This document shows positions 42,742 to 51,871 of a stretch of DNA of 56,862 bases, piece after piece. The stretch covers positions 1 to 56,862 of the forward strand of contig JANXXM010000079.1 in assembly GCA_025350645.1 (NCBI GenBank). Direction: 5' to 3'. The translations under genes were made by a program, and so were the position numbers. The notes below the pieces were generated by a model. It did not search any database and had not been told where the DNA came from. It saw nothing but the letters and a program-made list of their open reading frames with translations. How positions within the stretch are numbered: the first letter of the stretch is position 1; every line of letters starts with the position of its first letter. The DNA comes from Ferruginibacter sp. (GTDB lineage Bacteria; Bacteroidota; Bacteroidia; Chitinophagales; Chitinophagaceae).

Positions 42742-43989
42742 ATGTCTACAGTAATAAAAGTTGAAAATCTTGCAAAGCAATACCGGCTTGGGCAGGTAGG
42801 TACAGGTTCGCTGGCGCATGATGTAAACCGCTGGTGGCATCGCTTGCGGGGCAATGAAGATCCTTATTTAAAAATAGGTGAGGAAAATGACCGCACAGCA
42901 AAAGGCGGCAGCGAATATGTATGGGCATTAAAGGATATAAATTTTGAGGTGCAGGAGGGTGAAGTACTCGGCATCATCGGGCGCAATGGCGCAGGTAAAA
43001 GTACATTGCTAAAAATACTAAGTCGCACCACTACACCCACCAAAGGAAGTGTAAAAATAAAAGGGCGAATAGCCAGCCTGCTCGAAGTAGGTACCGGTTT
43101 TCACCCAGAGCTGAGTGGCAGAGAAAACATTTTTTTAAATGGTGCTATACTGGGTATGACGAAGCAGGAAATAAAAAGAAAGTTTGACGAAATCGTAGAT
43201 TTTGCAGGAGTAGAGCGATATATAGATACGCCTGTAAAGCGCTACAGCAGCGGAATGTATGTGCGCCTTGCTTTTGGTGTGGCAGCCCATTTGGAACCTG
43301 AAATTTTAATTGTAGATGAAGTACTTGCTGTGGGAGATGCTGAGTTTCAAAAAAAAGCTTTGGGTAAAATGAAAGATGTGAGCGAAAAAGATGGAAGAAC
43401 AGTATTTGTTGTAAGCCATAATATTGATGCAGTTTCGGCTATATGTACTAAGGGTTTATTACTTCAAAATGGTATGATTTCTACCCATGGTGAATTAGCC
43501 GAGGTAATTGCTGACTATTATAAAGAATTTAGAAAAGAAGGTGTAATTATTCAAAAAGATGCGGGGTGGCTTGTGTACAAAAAATTAGAAAACATTCACC
43601 AAAAAATTTATTCTATTTCTGATCCCTTAGAAATTAAATTTAGTCTTCAAAACCTAAAAAACCAAAACTTAAAACTAAAAATTGATATAGCCATTTTTAA
43701 TGAAGCAGATCAAATGATAATCCATTCGAGGTCTGATTTTAATGATGAAGTTTATCATTTATCAGCCAACTCAGATCATGTTTTTTTGTACAAAATTTCG
43801 GATGTATTTTTATCTCCGGGCGATTATTTTTTTACGTTGTACGTATATTCTCCAGACGAGGAGATTTTGTGGTTAGATAAAATACCAGCATTTTCGATTA
43901 ATGCAAATAAAGATAATGTTTATTTAAAAAGTATTAAATCTATCATCGTTCCCAACTTTAGTTTATCAATGTCTAATAACAATATATGA
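42742..43989 (+). CDS. wzt: ABC transporter ATPase with glycan-recognition domain (Wzt-like)
   Basis: A 415-residue Wzt. The N-terminal ATPase (about 1-250) has Walker A GRNGAGKST, signature YSSGMYVRL, Walker B ILIVDEVLAVGD and switch VVSHN. A C-terminal beta-sandwich domain (about 275-415) corresponds to the Wzt domain that binds the finished, end-modified glycan before export. Base composition changes between the halves: hand counts give 27 G+C in 60 bases at 42961-43020 but 14 in 60 at 43621-43680. The stop overlaps the next start as ATGA. The ATPase half is conserved and the recognition half looks imported with the downstream genes. Confidence 0.94.
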   Translation: MSTVIKVENLAKQYRLGQVGTGSLAHDVNRWWHRLRGNEDPYLKIGEENDRTAKGGSEYVWALKDINFEVQEGEVLGIIGRNGAGKSTLLKILSRTTTPTKGSVKIKGRIASLLEVGTGFHPELSGRENIFLNGAILGMTKQEIKRKFDEIVDFAGVERYIDTPVKRYSSGMYVRLAFGVAAHLEPEILIVDEVLAVGDAEFQKKALGKMKDVSEKDGRTVFVVSHNIDAVSAICTKGLLLQNGMISTHGELAEVIADYYKEFRKEGVIIQKDAGWLVYKKLENIHQKIYSISDPLEIKFSLQNLKNQNLKLKIDIAIFNEADQMIIHSRSDFNDEVYHLSANSDHVFLYKISDVFLSPGDYFFTLYVYSPDEEILWLDKIPAFSINANKDNVYLKSIKSIIVPNFSLSMSNNNI

Positions 43990-44819
43990 AATCTCTAAAA
44001 AAAATGCTTACCCAAAAAAAGCAGTTAAAAGAAACGAAAAGAGAGTACCCATTATTTGTTGATTCCCATCTTACAATGTTCAACAATTTATTATCAATTG
44101 GCTTTACTTTTAATGACTACGATAATAAATATATGATTGCAAAATACAATAATGTAACAATCGAAGTGCGAACCAGTGAAGATATCTACATTCTTAACGA
44201 AATATATTATCAGGGTTCATACAATTTTATTAAAGATAAGGATGTGTGCGTTATTGATATCGGTTTAAATGTAGGAATGGCTTCTACTTACTTTGCTTAC
44301 ATGCCAAATGTAAAAAAGGTTTACGCATACGAACCATTTTTACAAACCTACGAACAGGCAGTAAAAAATGTAAATCTAAATGAGTTGGTTAAAAACAAAC
44401 TCGTACTTCACAATGTTGGATTAGGAAAAGATGATAGAGAAATAGAATTAGATTATTGCGATACATGGAAGGGTAGTCTTGGTATTAATGGGTTAACCGA
44501 TTACAAAAAAAAAGATAGTATAATTGTAAAACAAAAAGTTGCAATAAAAGATGTAGCTGTAATTTTTAAAAATATTATTGCAGTTGAAAAGTTAGATTTT
44601 GTTTTTAAAATAGATTGTGAAGGTGCAGAATATGAAATTTTAGAAAGATTACTTACTGCTAATTTGCTAGGCATACCTTCTTTGTATATGATTGAATGGC
44701 ATTACAAAGGTTGTGATGGGATAGTGAATGAATTTAAAAAATTAGGTTACACCTGCATATCGTTATTTTACGATGGTAGAGTATCTGGTATGGTGTACGC
44801 TATTAAAAATGAAATATAA
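43986..44819 (+). CDS. FkbM-family methyltransferase
   Basis: A 277-residue SAM-dependent methyltransferase of the FkbM type: VIDIGLNVGMASTYFAYM (SAM-binding loop, with the usual G-x-N-x-G as G-L-N-V-G), VYAYEPFLQTYEQAVKNV, and the hallmark FKIDCEGAEYEILERL. FkbM enzymes O-methylate sugars and related acceptors. Just after Wzt, a terminal methylation that caps the glycan and is read by the Wzt recognition domain is an attractive inference, as in some O-antigens. It is coupled to wzt by an ATGA overlap. Confidence 0.88.
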   Translation: MKSLKKMLTQKKQLKETKREYPLFVDSHLTMFNNLLSIGFTFNDYDNKYMIAKYNNVTIEVRTSEDIYILNEIYYQGSYNFIKDKDVCVIDIGLNVGMASTYFAYMPNVKKVYAYEPFLQTYEQAVKNVNLNELVKNKLVLHNVGLGKDDREIELDYCDTWKGSLGINGLTDYKKKDSIIVKQKVAIKDVAVIFKNIIAVEKLDFVFKIDCEGAEYEILERLLTANLLGIPSLYMIEWHYKGCDGIVNEFKKLGYTCISLFYDGRVSGMVYAIKNEI

Positions 44820-45656
44820 ATGACGATTGCCGTTGCAATTATATTCTTTGAAAAAGTTTTACAAACCATTGAGTGCATAGAAAGTGCTGTTGATAACCGT
44901 ACAAAAATTTATATTTTAAATAATAATTCTTCTGCGGGTTCTTTCCAATCTTTACACGCAGCCACAAAACATCATCCAAACTTAATATTTATCCACTCAA
45001 AAGAAAATCTTGGTCCCGCAAGAGGAAGAAATTTTTTAATTTCTCAGATAAATGAAAGCTGGATTTTTTTTCTTGACAACGATATTAAAATCATTACCCA
45101 AAACTGGTACGATAAATTACTTCCTCATTTACAAAACGAATCCTATTACGAAGTATTTATACCTCAATTGTACAATGTACATGAAAATGCTGACATTAAA
45201 TTTCATAAATATAACCTGCTAAATAACACTGTAGTAGGCGAGGAAGTTACAGACAATAATACTAATTGTTTTCCTGGCGGTGCCTCATTGGTTTCTAAAT
45301 CATTATTTACCCGTTTAGGTTTATATAATAGTGATATATCTGTATTAGAAGATTTTGAGTTCAGTATAAGGGGGCTCATGGTAGGGCAACCAGTAAAAGC
45401 TGCATTAATATATGATGTAGTTTTGCATCATAATCATATCTATTCTAAATCTAATAAAGATAAGCGGGCTACAAAAATTCGTTATGCAGGGCAGCAATAT
45501 CAGTTTGCAGAAAATTATATACGAGAGAATTATAAGATTGAATATTACAGTGGTTGGCAGCAATGGGTAAATACGCAGATGCAAATAATGGTTTACAGCA
45601 GTCCGTTTCACAAAACAAAAAGGTGGATACTTAAACAAATAAAAAAATTACGATAA
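44820..45656 (+). CDS. Glycosyltransferase family 2
   Basis: A 278-residue GT-A enzyme: N-terminal strand TIAVAIIFFEKV, LNNNSS, KENLGPARGRNFLI, the metal-binding acidic motif FFLDNDIKI, and the acceptor-side segment FPGGASLVSKSLF with the catalytic acid in VLEDFEFSIRG. It begins at the ATG immediately after the FkbM stop. Sugar specificity cannot be read. Confidence 0.87.
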   Translation: MTIAVAIIFFEKVLQTIECIESAVDNRTKIYILNNNSSAGSFQSLHAATKHHPNLIFIHSKENLGPARGRNFLISQINESWIFFLDNDIKIITQNWYDKLLPHLQNESYYEVFIPQLYNVHENADIKFHKYNLLNNTVVGEEVTDNNTNCFPGGASLVSKSLFTRLGLYNSDISVLEDFEFSIRGLMVGQPVKAALIYDVVLHHNHIYSKSNKDKRATKIRYAGQQYQFAENYIRENYKIEYYSGWQQWVNTQMQIMVYSSPFHKTKRWILKQIKKLR

Positions 45657-46889
45657 ATTATTTTAAAAATTGCTTATATATCTTATGAGTACCCACCAGA
45701 TACTGCCGGAGGTGGTATAGGAACATATACCCAACAAGTAGCGCAGTGCATGGCAAACTTAAATAATAAGGTATATGTTTTTACCTCCACAAATGATGAG
45801 AATAGAAATTATAATTCGAATGGAGTAGAAGTTATTAGAATAAAGACGGACGGATTAGTTACGTTCAGAAAAGAGATTGTTGCTCATTTTTCAAAGTTGC
45901 ATGCACAAATAGGTTTCGATGTTATGGAAGCAGCAGATTATGGAGCAGATGGTTTTTTTTTAAAACAAGCTTTTCCTACATTACCGTATTTGGTTAAGTT
46001 GCATTCTCCTTCCTTTCTAGTTAAAAAATTTCAAAATTATCACGAACAATATATTCATTCAAAAAATTTTGTTTCAAAAACTAAGCGATTTTTAAAAAAA
46101 ATTATATTCAATAAAAAGAATTTTTCTTACAATAAAAATGATGATGTTGAACACTTAAATGTAAAATTAGCAGATCACATAATCTCTCCTTCATACGCAT
46201 TAGCAAAAAAAATAAGTATAGATTGGATTATACCATTTAGCAAAATGGCAATTGTACAAAACCCTTATGTAAGGTTGAATCATAGTGATGCAGGTCGTTG
46301 TAATTTTACTACCCAAAGAATAACGTTTATAGGTAAACTATCAGTGTTAAAAGGAATTTTAGATCTTATAGATGCGATACCAAAAGTTTTAAAAAAAATG
46401 CCAGATTTAAAATTTCGATTTATTGGTGAAGATTCATTTTCTCCTTTTGAAGAATCTCAATTAATGACAGAATATTTAATTCAAAAAACAAAAAAATTTG
46501 CAAAAAATATTGAACTAACTGGTAAAGTTGCTTTAGATGCCATTCCATCTTATTTGGCAGATACAGATATAATAATTTGCTGTAGCTTATGGGAAAACTA
46601 CCCTACAGTAATACTTGAAGCTTTAAATGCTGGACGTTTAGTAATCGGATCTAAAGTAGGCGGTATTCCTGAAATAATTACTCACAAACAAAATGGATTA
46701 ATAGTTAAAAGTAAAAATGCAAAGGATATTGTTAAAAAAATTTGCTGGGTATATATGCATATTAATCAGGCAAAAAAAATTGCCGAAAATGGAAAATTAT
46801 TACTTCATCAAATGCATCAATCAAATAAATTACAAGAAAAAATTTTAAATGCTTATACAGAAACTATAAACAAATGCAAACACCTTTAG
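45657..46889 (+). CDS. Glycosyltransferase family 4, non-canonical start
   Basis: A GT-B enzyme whose conserved start, LKIAYISYEYPPDTAGGGIG, lies about 30 codons upstream of the first ATG (45750). The frame is open from the codon after the previous stop (TAA 45654-45656) and offers only ATT ATT TTA as first codons, so initiation at ATT 45657 or 45660 is proposed. The C-terminal half has ITFIGKLSVLKGILDLIDAI and LWENYPTVILEALNAGRLVIG. It is paralogous to the GT at 48599, which has a normal ATG in the equivalent place. It overlaps the next gene by 16 bases. Confidence 0.78.
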   Translation: MILKIAYISYEYPPDTAGGGIGTYTQQVAQCMANLNNKVYVFTSTNDENRNYNSNGVEVIRIKTDGLVTFRKEIVAHFSKLHAQIGFDVMEAADYGADGFFLKQAFPTLPYLVKLHSPSFLVKKFQNYHEQYIHSKNFVSKTKRFLKKIIFNKKNFSYNKNDDVEHLNVKLADHIISPSYALAKKISIDWIIPFSKMAIVQNPYVRLNHSDAGRCNFTTQRITFIGKLSVLKGILDLIDAIPKVLKKMPDLKFRFIGEDSFSPFEESQLMTEYLIQKTKKFAKNIELTGKVALDAIPSYLADTDIIICCSLWENYPTVILEALNAGRLVIGSKVGGIPEIITHKQNGLIVKSKNAKDIVKKICWVYMHINQAKKIAENGKLLLHQMHQSNKLQEKILNAYTETINKCKHL

Positions 46890-47695
46890 TATCTGTAATT
46901 ATTCCATGTTATAACCATGGTAAATATATAAACGAAGCAGTTCAATCTGTTTTAAATCAACCGTACGAAAATTTTGAAATAGTAATTGTAAACGATGGGT
47001 CTAAAGATGATTCTAAAGAAATAATTTCAAAAATTATTCATCAAAAAGTTCGTGCCATTCATATAAATAATAATGGATTAGCCAATGCCCGAAATATTGC
47101 TATAGAAAACAGTAAAGGAAAATATTTATTGCCACTAGATGCTGATGATAAAATTGCGGCAGGTTATATTACTAAAGCAGTAAATATTTTTGAAACCAAA
47201 AAAGATGTAGGTATTGTATATGGAAAAGCACATTTATTTGGAGAAAGAAACGAAGAGTGGATTTTAGAAAAGTATGAATTAAAGTCAATGCTTATTGCCA
47301 ACAAAATTTATGCTTCTGCTATGTTTAAAAAAGAAGATTATGATTTAACAGGAGGATACGATAAAACTTTTTGTTATGGCTGGGAAGATTGGGATTTTTG
47401 GTTATCTATAATCTCGCTTAAAAGAGAGGTGTATTTTATTGATGAGCTTGTTTTTTATTATAGAATCATAAATAATTCTATGATAAGAAAAATGACAACC
47501 AGTGAAAAACAAATTACTAAACAACAAATTTATCTCAAGCATTTTCATTTGTATGAAACATTATTTAAGGATCCGCTGTCATTATACCACGATTACGAAT
47601 ATTATAAAAACGGATTCAATAAATTGATGAGTAATAATCTTATTAGATCCATCAATTTTATTGCAAAAAAAATTAAGCGCAAAAATGCTGTTTGA
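46874..47695 (+). CDS. Glycosyltransferase family 2
   Basis: A 273-residue GT-A enzyme: SVIIPCYNHGKYINEAVQSV, FEIVIVNDGSKDDSKE, NNGLANARNIAIE, acidic motif LPLDADDKI, and the later YGWEDWDFWLSI carrying the catalytic acid. All core motifs are intact. It overlaps the genes on both sides (16 and 11 bases), so translation is coupled. Confidence 0.9.
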   Translation: MQTPLVSVIIPCYNHGKYINEAVQSVLNQPYENFEIVIVNDGSKDDSKEIISKIIHQKVRAIHINNNGLANARNIAIENSKGKYLLPLDADDKIAAGYITKAVNIFETKKDVGIVYGKAHLFGERNEEWILEKYELKSMLIANKIYASAMFKKEDYDLTGGYDKTFCYGWEDWDFWLSIISLKREVYFIDELVFYYRIINNSMIRKMTTSEKQITKQQIYLKHFHLYETLFKDPLSLYHDYEYYKNGFNKLMSNNLIRSINFIAKKIKRKNAV

Positions 47696-48599
47696 GCCTT
47701 TAGTAAGCATTTTAATACCATGCTTTAATCAACCGCATTTTTTGCGGAGATGTTTACAAAGTATAGCCACACAAACCTATTCAAATGTAGAAATTATAAT
47801 TGTAGATGATGTGAGTACAATTTCTTATGCTGGGATATTGGAAAACTTCTCATCTTTAAATATTAAACGGGTTATAAATAAAAATAACTTAGGAGCTGTG
47901 CCAAACATGGTTAATTGCATCCATTACCCTGTGCAAGGAAAATATAAAATGGTTTTTCATGAGGATGATGTGATGCACCCTCATTTAATAACAAAATTGG
48001 TAAATGCATATAAAATTAATAATGAAATTGCTTGGGTAGGATGCCGGATGGATTTTTTTAAATTAGAAGATGAAATAAAATTTAAGTTTCAAGAAACCAT
48101 ACCTCAATTTTTCCATGAAAATATAAAGGATTTAGTTAAAATGGTCATCATAGGAAAAACCTTGAGTTTAGCATCTGTTCTCTATAACTGTAAGCATACA
48201 AAGTTTGCTCGGTTCGATATAGATTTTTTTTCTATGCTTGGCGATAGACAGATGCTTTTTGAATTAGGTAAAAATTATGGCTGTTCATATATAGACGAAG
48301 ATCTTGTTATAGCCTATGACCATGCAGGTGCAGATACTCGATGGAAAGGGTTAGAAAAAAATCATATCGAAAATTATTATGTTTATATAAAAAGTTTTTT
48401 TCCCCTTGAACAATTTGAGGACAAAGATTTAAAATCAGCTTTTACAAGAGCAATAGTTGCCAATTGTAAATTATTACCTCAAAAAAAAGGACTCTTTAGA
48501 TTTTATTTAAAATGCTATTTTAAAAAATTATTTTTTTTAAAATATTTTGTGCTTACCAATAAAAAAATTAGAAACATTGCCATTAAATTAAATAACTAA
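47685..48599 (+). CDS. Glycosyltransferase family 2
   Basis: A 304-residue GT-A enzyme. The start is ATG 47685 (MLFEPLVSILIPCFNQ), inside the end of the preceding gene; an upstream in-frame TTG would add eight non-conserved residues. Seen: VEIIIVDDVS, KNNLGAVPNMVNCI, acidic motif MVFHEDDVMHP, and a late GDRQMLFELGK. The Lys-rich C-terminus (CYFKKLFFLKYFVL) may bind the membrane. The stop overlaps the next start (TAATG). Confidence 0.87.
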   Translation: MLFEPLVSILIPCFNQPHFLRRCLQSIATQTYSNVEIIIVDDVSTISYAGILENFSSLNIKRVINKNNLGAVPNMVNCIHYPVQGKYKMVFHEDDVMHPHLITKLVNAYKINNEIAWVGCRMDFFKLEDEIKFKFQETIPQFFHENIKDLVKMVIIGKTLSLASVLYNCKHTKFARFDIDFFSMLGDRQMLFELGKNYGCSYIDEDLVIAYDHAGADTRWKGLEKNHIENYYVYIKSFFPLEQFEDKDLKSAFTRAIVANCKLLPQKKGLFRFYLKCYFKKLFFLKYFVLTNKKIRNIAIKLNN

Positions 48600-49822
48600 T
48601 GAGAATAGCATTTGTTACTTATGAGTACCCTCCTGATATTGCAAAGGGCGGTATTGCAACTTATGTACAACAAGCGGCTTTAATGTTGAGGCAAAGAGGT
48701 CATAGTGTAGAAGTATTTTGTGGAAGTAATACAAGAAGTATTAGTGAAATGATTGATGAGGTTTACATTCATAGAATTTTGACAACTAATCCTGAACAAT
48801 TTAGAACTGACTGCTTATCAATTTTTGATATGCGGCATACAGATAAGCCATTTGATATATTAGAAAGCCCCGAAATAAACTCGAGTGGTTTATTAATAAA
48901 ACAAAAATTTCCATTACTTCCTCTAGTTGTAAAATTACACATGCCGTTATTTTTACAAATGAAACTTAATAATTTTTACACTCATTTATTTACAAAAATA
49001 AGATTTTTTTTAGGTGCATTAAGAAGAGGTAAGTATAACTATATTGGTAAATACAATTACAAAGCCGACAAAGATTTTTTGATTACAGAATTATCGGATG
49101 CTATAGTTGCACCCGCACCTGCCATTAAAATAATAATACAGAATGCTTGGAAAATAGATCAACAAAAAATTGAAGTTATTCCTTATCCTTTTACACCACC
49201 AAATAAAATACTAAGTATTCCAATCTCCAATTTGCAAAATAAAATTGTGTTGTTTGCTGGTAGGTTGGATGTTCAGAAAGGTATTGTAAATCTGATAAAA
49301 GCTATTCCTTTGGTAATTAAATCACATCCTAATGTGTTATTTAAAATCATCGGAAACGACGGATATTATTCTAGAAAGAAAATTAAAATGTCAGATTATA
49401 TAAAAAAGCAATTATCAAAATTTTCGAAAAATATTTCATTGCTTGGTCCTCTTGAATACGATCATTTTTTAGATGAACTTTCTACTGCATCGGTTTGTAC
49501 ATTTCCTAGCTTATGGGAAAATTACGGGTTAGTTTGTGCCGAAGCTATGGCTGCGGGTAGGGCTGTTATTGGCACTAAAGAAGGTGGTATGAAAACAATG
49601 CTTGAAAATGGTGCAGGTATAATTGTAGATCCTTTAGATTACAAACAATTAGCTAATTACATCATTTCATTGTTAAATAATGATGAACTACGCATGCAAT
49701 ACGGCAAAATTGCCCGAGCTAAAATTCTTTCAGATTATAATAATGATATTATAGGAAAAAAAATGGAAGCACATTTTTATAGCGTAATTAATAATTACAA
49801 ATCATCTAAAATCTCATTTTAA
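48599..49822 (+). CDS. Glycosyltransferase family 4
   Basis: A 407-residue GT-B enzyme: MRIAFVTYEYPPDIAKGG, then PLVVKLHMPLFLQMK, VLFAGRLDVQKGIVNLIKAI, and donor-site LWENYGLVCAEAMAAGRAVIG with E-x7-E. It is a clear paralogue of the GT at 45657 (same YEYPPD start, same VKLHxP segment, same LWENY segment). Donor and acceptor are unknown. Confidence 0.88.
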   Translation: MRIAFVTYEYPPDIAKGGIATYVQQAALMLRQRGHSVEVFCGSNTRSISEMIDEVYIHRILTTNPEQFRTDCLSIFDMRHTDKPFDILESPEINSSGLLIKQKFPLLPLVVKLHMPLFLQMKLNNFYTHLFTKIRFFLGALRRGKYNYIGKYNYKADKDFLITELSDAIVAPAPAIKIIIQNAWKIDQQKIEVIPYPFTPPNKILSIPISNLQNKIVLFAGRLDVQKGIVNLIKAIPLVIKSHPNVLFKIIGNDGYYSRKKIKMSDYIKKQLSKFSKNISLLGPLEYDHFLDELSTASVCTFPSLWENYGLVCAEAMAAGRAVIGTKEGGMKTMLENGAGIIVDPLDYKQLANYIISLLNNDELRMQYGKIARAKILSDYNNDIIGKKMEAHFYSVINNYKSSKISF

Positions 49823-49829
49823 TTTAGCA

Positions 49830-51029
49830 TTGAACACAAACATTATAAATAAAGAACCAGTTAAAAAAAAGTTTTTTCACTTTTATAATGAAAATGGTGG
49901 CGGTGTTTTGTCGGTCATTTCTAACATAATAAAATTTTCTAGTAATCCGTTTATCGAGCATCATATAATATTTACAGTAAATATTCACCACTCAAAAAAT
50001 TTTTTACTTCCAAAAGTTAGAGATGCAGCAAGTATAAATGTGTTTTACTATTCTCCAAAATGGAATTTTTATTATACCTGTAAAGAATTAAAAAAATTTA
50101 TACAAAATGAGAATGTGTTTATTGTATCACATGATTGGATAGCATTAGGAATGTGTAGTAACCTCGGTCTGCAAAATCCTTTAATACATTTCTTACATGG
50201 TGATTATGATTATTATTATGAATTGTCAAAAAAAAATAGTGCTGTTATAGATAAATTTATTTGTGTAAGCCCTTCTATTTTTGAGAAGATGCAATATATA
50301 TTCCCAGATAAAAAGTTGGATATTCACAAATGTTATTTCCCAGTGCCTAGTATTAAACCTCTTTTAAAAAACAATGCAACTAAAATTTTGCAATTATTCT
50401 ACATTGTAAAAAATTTGTCTGACCCTAACAAAAACTTTGCATTAGTTTCTAGTATAGATAAAATACTACAACAAAATAATATAGAGGTATCTTGGAATAT
50501 TGTTGGAGAGTTAGCAGAAAACGACATAATAGGTATTAATATATTAAAAACTCTTCAAAACGTACGCCATTATTCTTGGTTAGAAAATGACCATGTTTTT
50601 AAAATATTGGAGCAAATGGATATATTCATTTTGCCTAGTAAAAATGAGGGTTTACCTGTTACTTTAGTAGAAAGTATGAAAGCATCTCTAGTACCATTGG
50701 TAACTAATTGGCGAAACGCCACTGCCGAATTATTAATGGAAGGGGAAAATGGATTTTATATAGAATTGAATAATTTTAAAACTTATGCTGATAAAATAAT
50801 ATTGTTACACCGAAACAGAAATCTCCTAAAAACGATGGGGAGTGAAGCCGCTATAAGTGCTAATCATTTATTTAACCCAAGTTTAAATACCTCACAAATA
50901 GAAGATATTATACTTCAATCAGCCTCCTCCAAAAAAATAAAAAACCCAAATAAAGTTTATGGTAGTAGATTAGATCATCCACTCATTCCCAATTTTATTA
51001 CTAAAACAATAAGAAACTTTATTAAATGA
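49830..51029 (+). CDS. Glycosyltransferase family 4
   Basis: A 399-residue GT-B-like enzyme, more divergent: FFHFYNENGGGVLSVISNII at the N-terminus, LIHFLHGDYDYYYEL in the middle, FICVSPSIFEKM, and the donor-site FILPSKNEGLPVTLVESMKA with E-x7-E. The start is TTG 49830, 8 bases after the previous stop. The stop overlaps the next ATG as ATGA. Specificity is unknown. Confidence 0.82.
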   Translation: MNTNIINKEPVKKKFFHFYNENGGGVLSVISNIIKFSSNPFIEHHIIFTVNIHHSKNFLLPKVRDAASINVFYYSPKWNFYYTCKELKKFIQNENVFIVSHDWIALGMCSNLGLQNPLIHFLHGDYDYYYELSKKNSAVIDKFICVSPSIFEKMQYIFPDKKLDIHKCYFPVPSIKPLLKNNATKILQLFYIVKNLSDPNKNFALVSSIDKILQQNNIEVSWNIVGELAENDIIGINILKTLQNVRHYSWLENDHVFKILEQMDIFILPSKNEGLPVTLVESMKASLVPLVTNWRNATAELLMEGENGFYIELNNFKTYADKIILLHRNRNLLKTMGSEAAISANHLFNPSLNTSQIEDIILQSASSKKIKNPNKVYGSRLDHPLIPNFITKTIRNFIK

Positions 51030-51871
51030 CACAACCAGTATTAAGCGTTTTAATGACTGCTTTTAACCGTGAGCAATATATTGCCGAAGCTATTGAAAGT
51101 GTACTTGCCTCCACTTTTAAAAACTTTGAATTAATAATTGTAGATGATAATTCAACAGATAATACAGCGGCAATTGCAAAAAAATATGCAGCGGTAGAAG
51201 ATAGGATTGTGTATTATCAAAACCCGGCAAATCTTGGGCAATTTGCAAATAGAAATAAAGCAGCATCTTATGCCAAAGGCACTTATTTAAAATATTTAGA
51301 TTCTGACGATACCATTGAGCCTAATGGCTTGGAGCTAATGGTAAATGCAATGGAATATTACCCTGCAGCAGGTTTAGGTTTTTGCCATACCATAGGAAAA
51401 GCACAAAAAAATTTTCCATTCATTATAACATCAACAGACGCTTTTAATACACATTTTTTTAATGGAGGTTTGCTTTTTACAGGACCAAGCGGGCTAATTA
51501 TAAAAAAACAACTTTTTGAACATGTAAAAGGTTTTGAAGAATTTGGTATGCCAGCAGACAATCATTTATCATTAAAACTTGCAGCGTATGCCCCGGTGGT
51601 TGCTATAGAGCCAAGTCTTTTTAAATGGCGAGAACATGATGGTCAGGTATATAATCAAAACAAAGAAAATTATTTTAATATTTTGCATAATCATAATTTC
51701 ATAAAAGATATAATCACTAATCATTCTCCTTTATCAATTAGCAAAAACAAAAAAATTTTATACAACACTAAAAAAATATTTTACTTAAACCTTTTAAAAG
51801 TTTTTTTTAAAAAAGGTAAACCTTTTCTGGCCTTAAAAATTTTAAAAGCACACTATAAACAAAATCATTGA
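51026..51871 (+). CDS. Glycosyltransferase family 2
   Basis: A 281-residue GT-A enzyme with SVLMTAFNREQYIAEAIESV, FELIIVDDNSTDNTAA, ANLGQFANRNKAASYAKG, acidic motif KYLDSDDTIEP, and a late KWREHDGQV. All core motifs are intact. The C-terminus is Lys-rich (FFKKGKPFLALKILK). The start is ATG 51026; the stop overlaps the following TTG start (TTGA). Confidence 0.89.
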   Translation: MTQPVLSVLMTAFNREQYIAEAIESVLASTFKNFELIIVDDNSTDNTAAIAKKYAAVEDRIVYYQNPANLGQFANRNKAASYAKGTYLKYLDSDDTIEPNGLELMVNAMEYYPAAGLGFCHTIGKAQKNFPFIITSTDAFNTHFFNGGLLFTGPSGLIIKKQLFEHVKGFEEFGMPADNHLSLKLAAYAPVVAIEPSLFKWREHDGQVYNQNKENYFNILHNHNFIKDIITNHSPLSISKNKKILYNTKKIFYLNLLKVFFKKGKPFLALKILKAHYKQNH

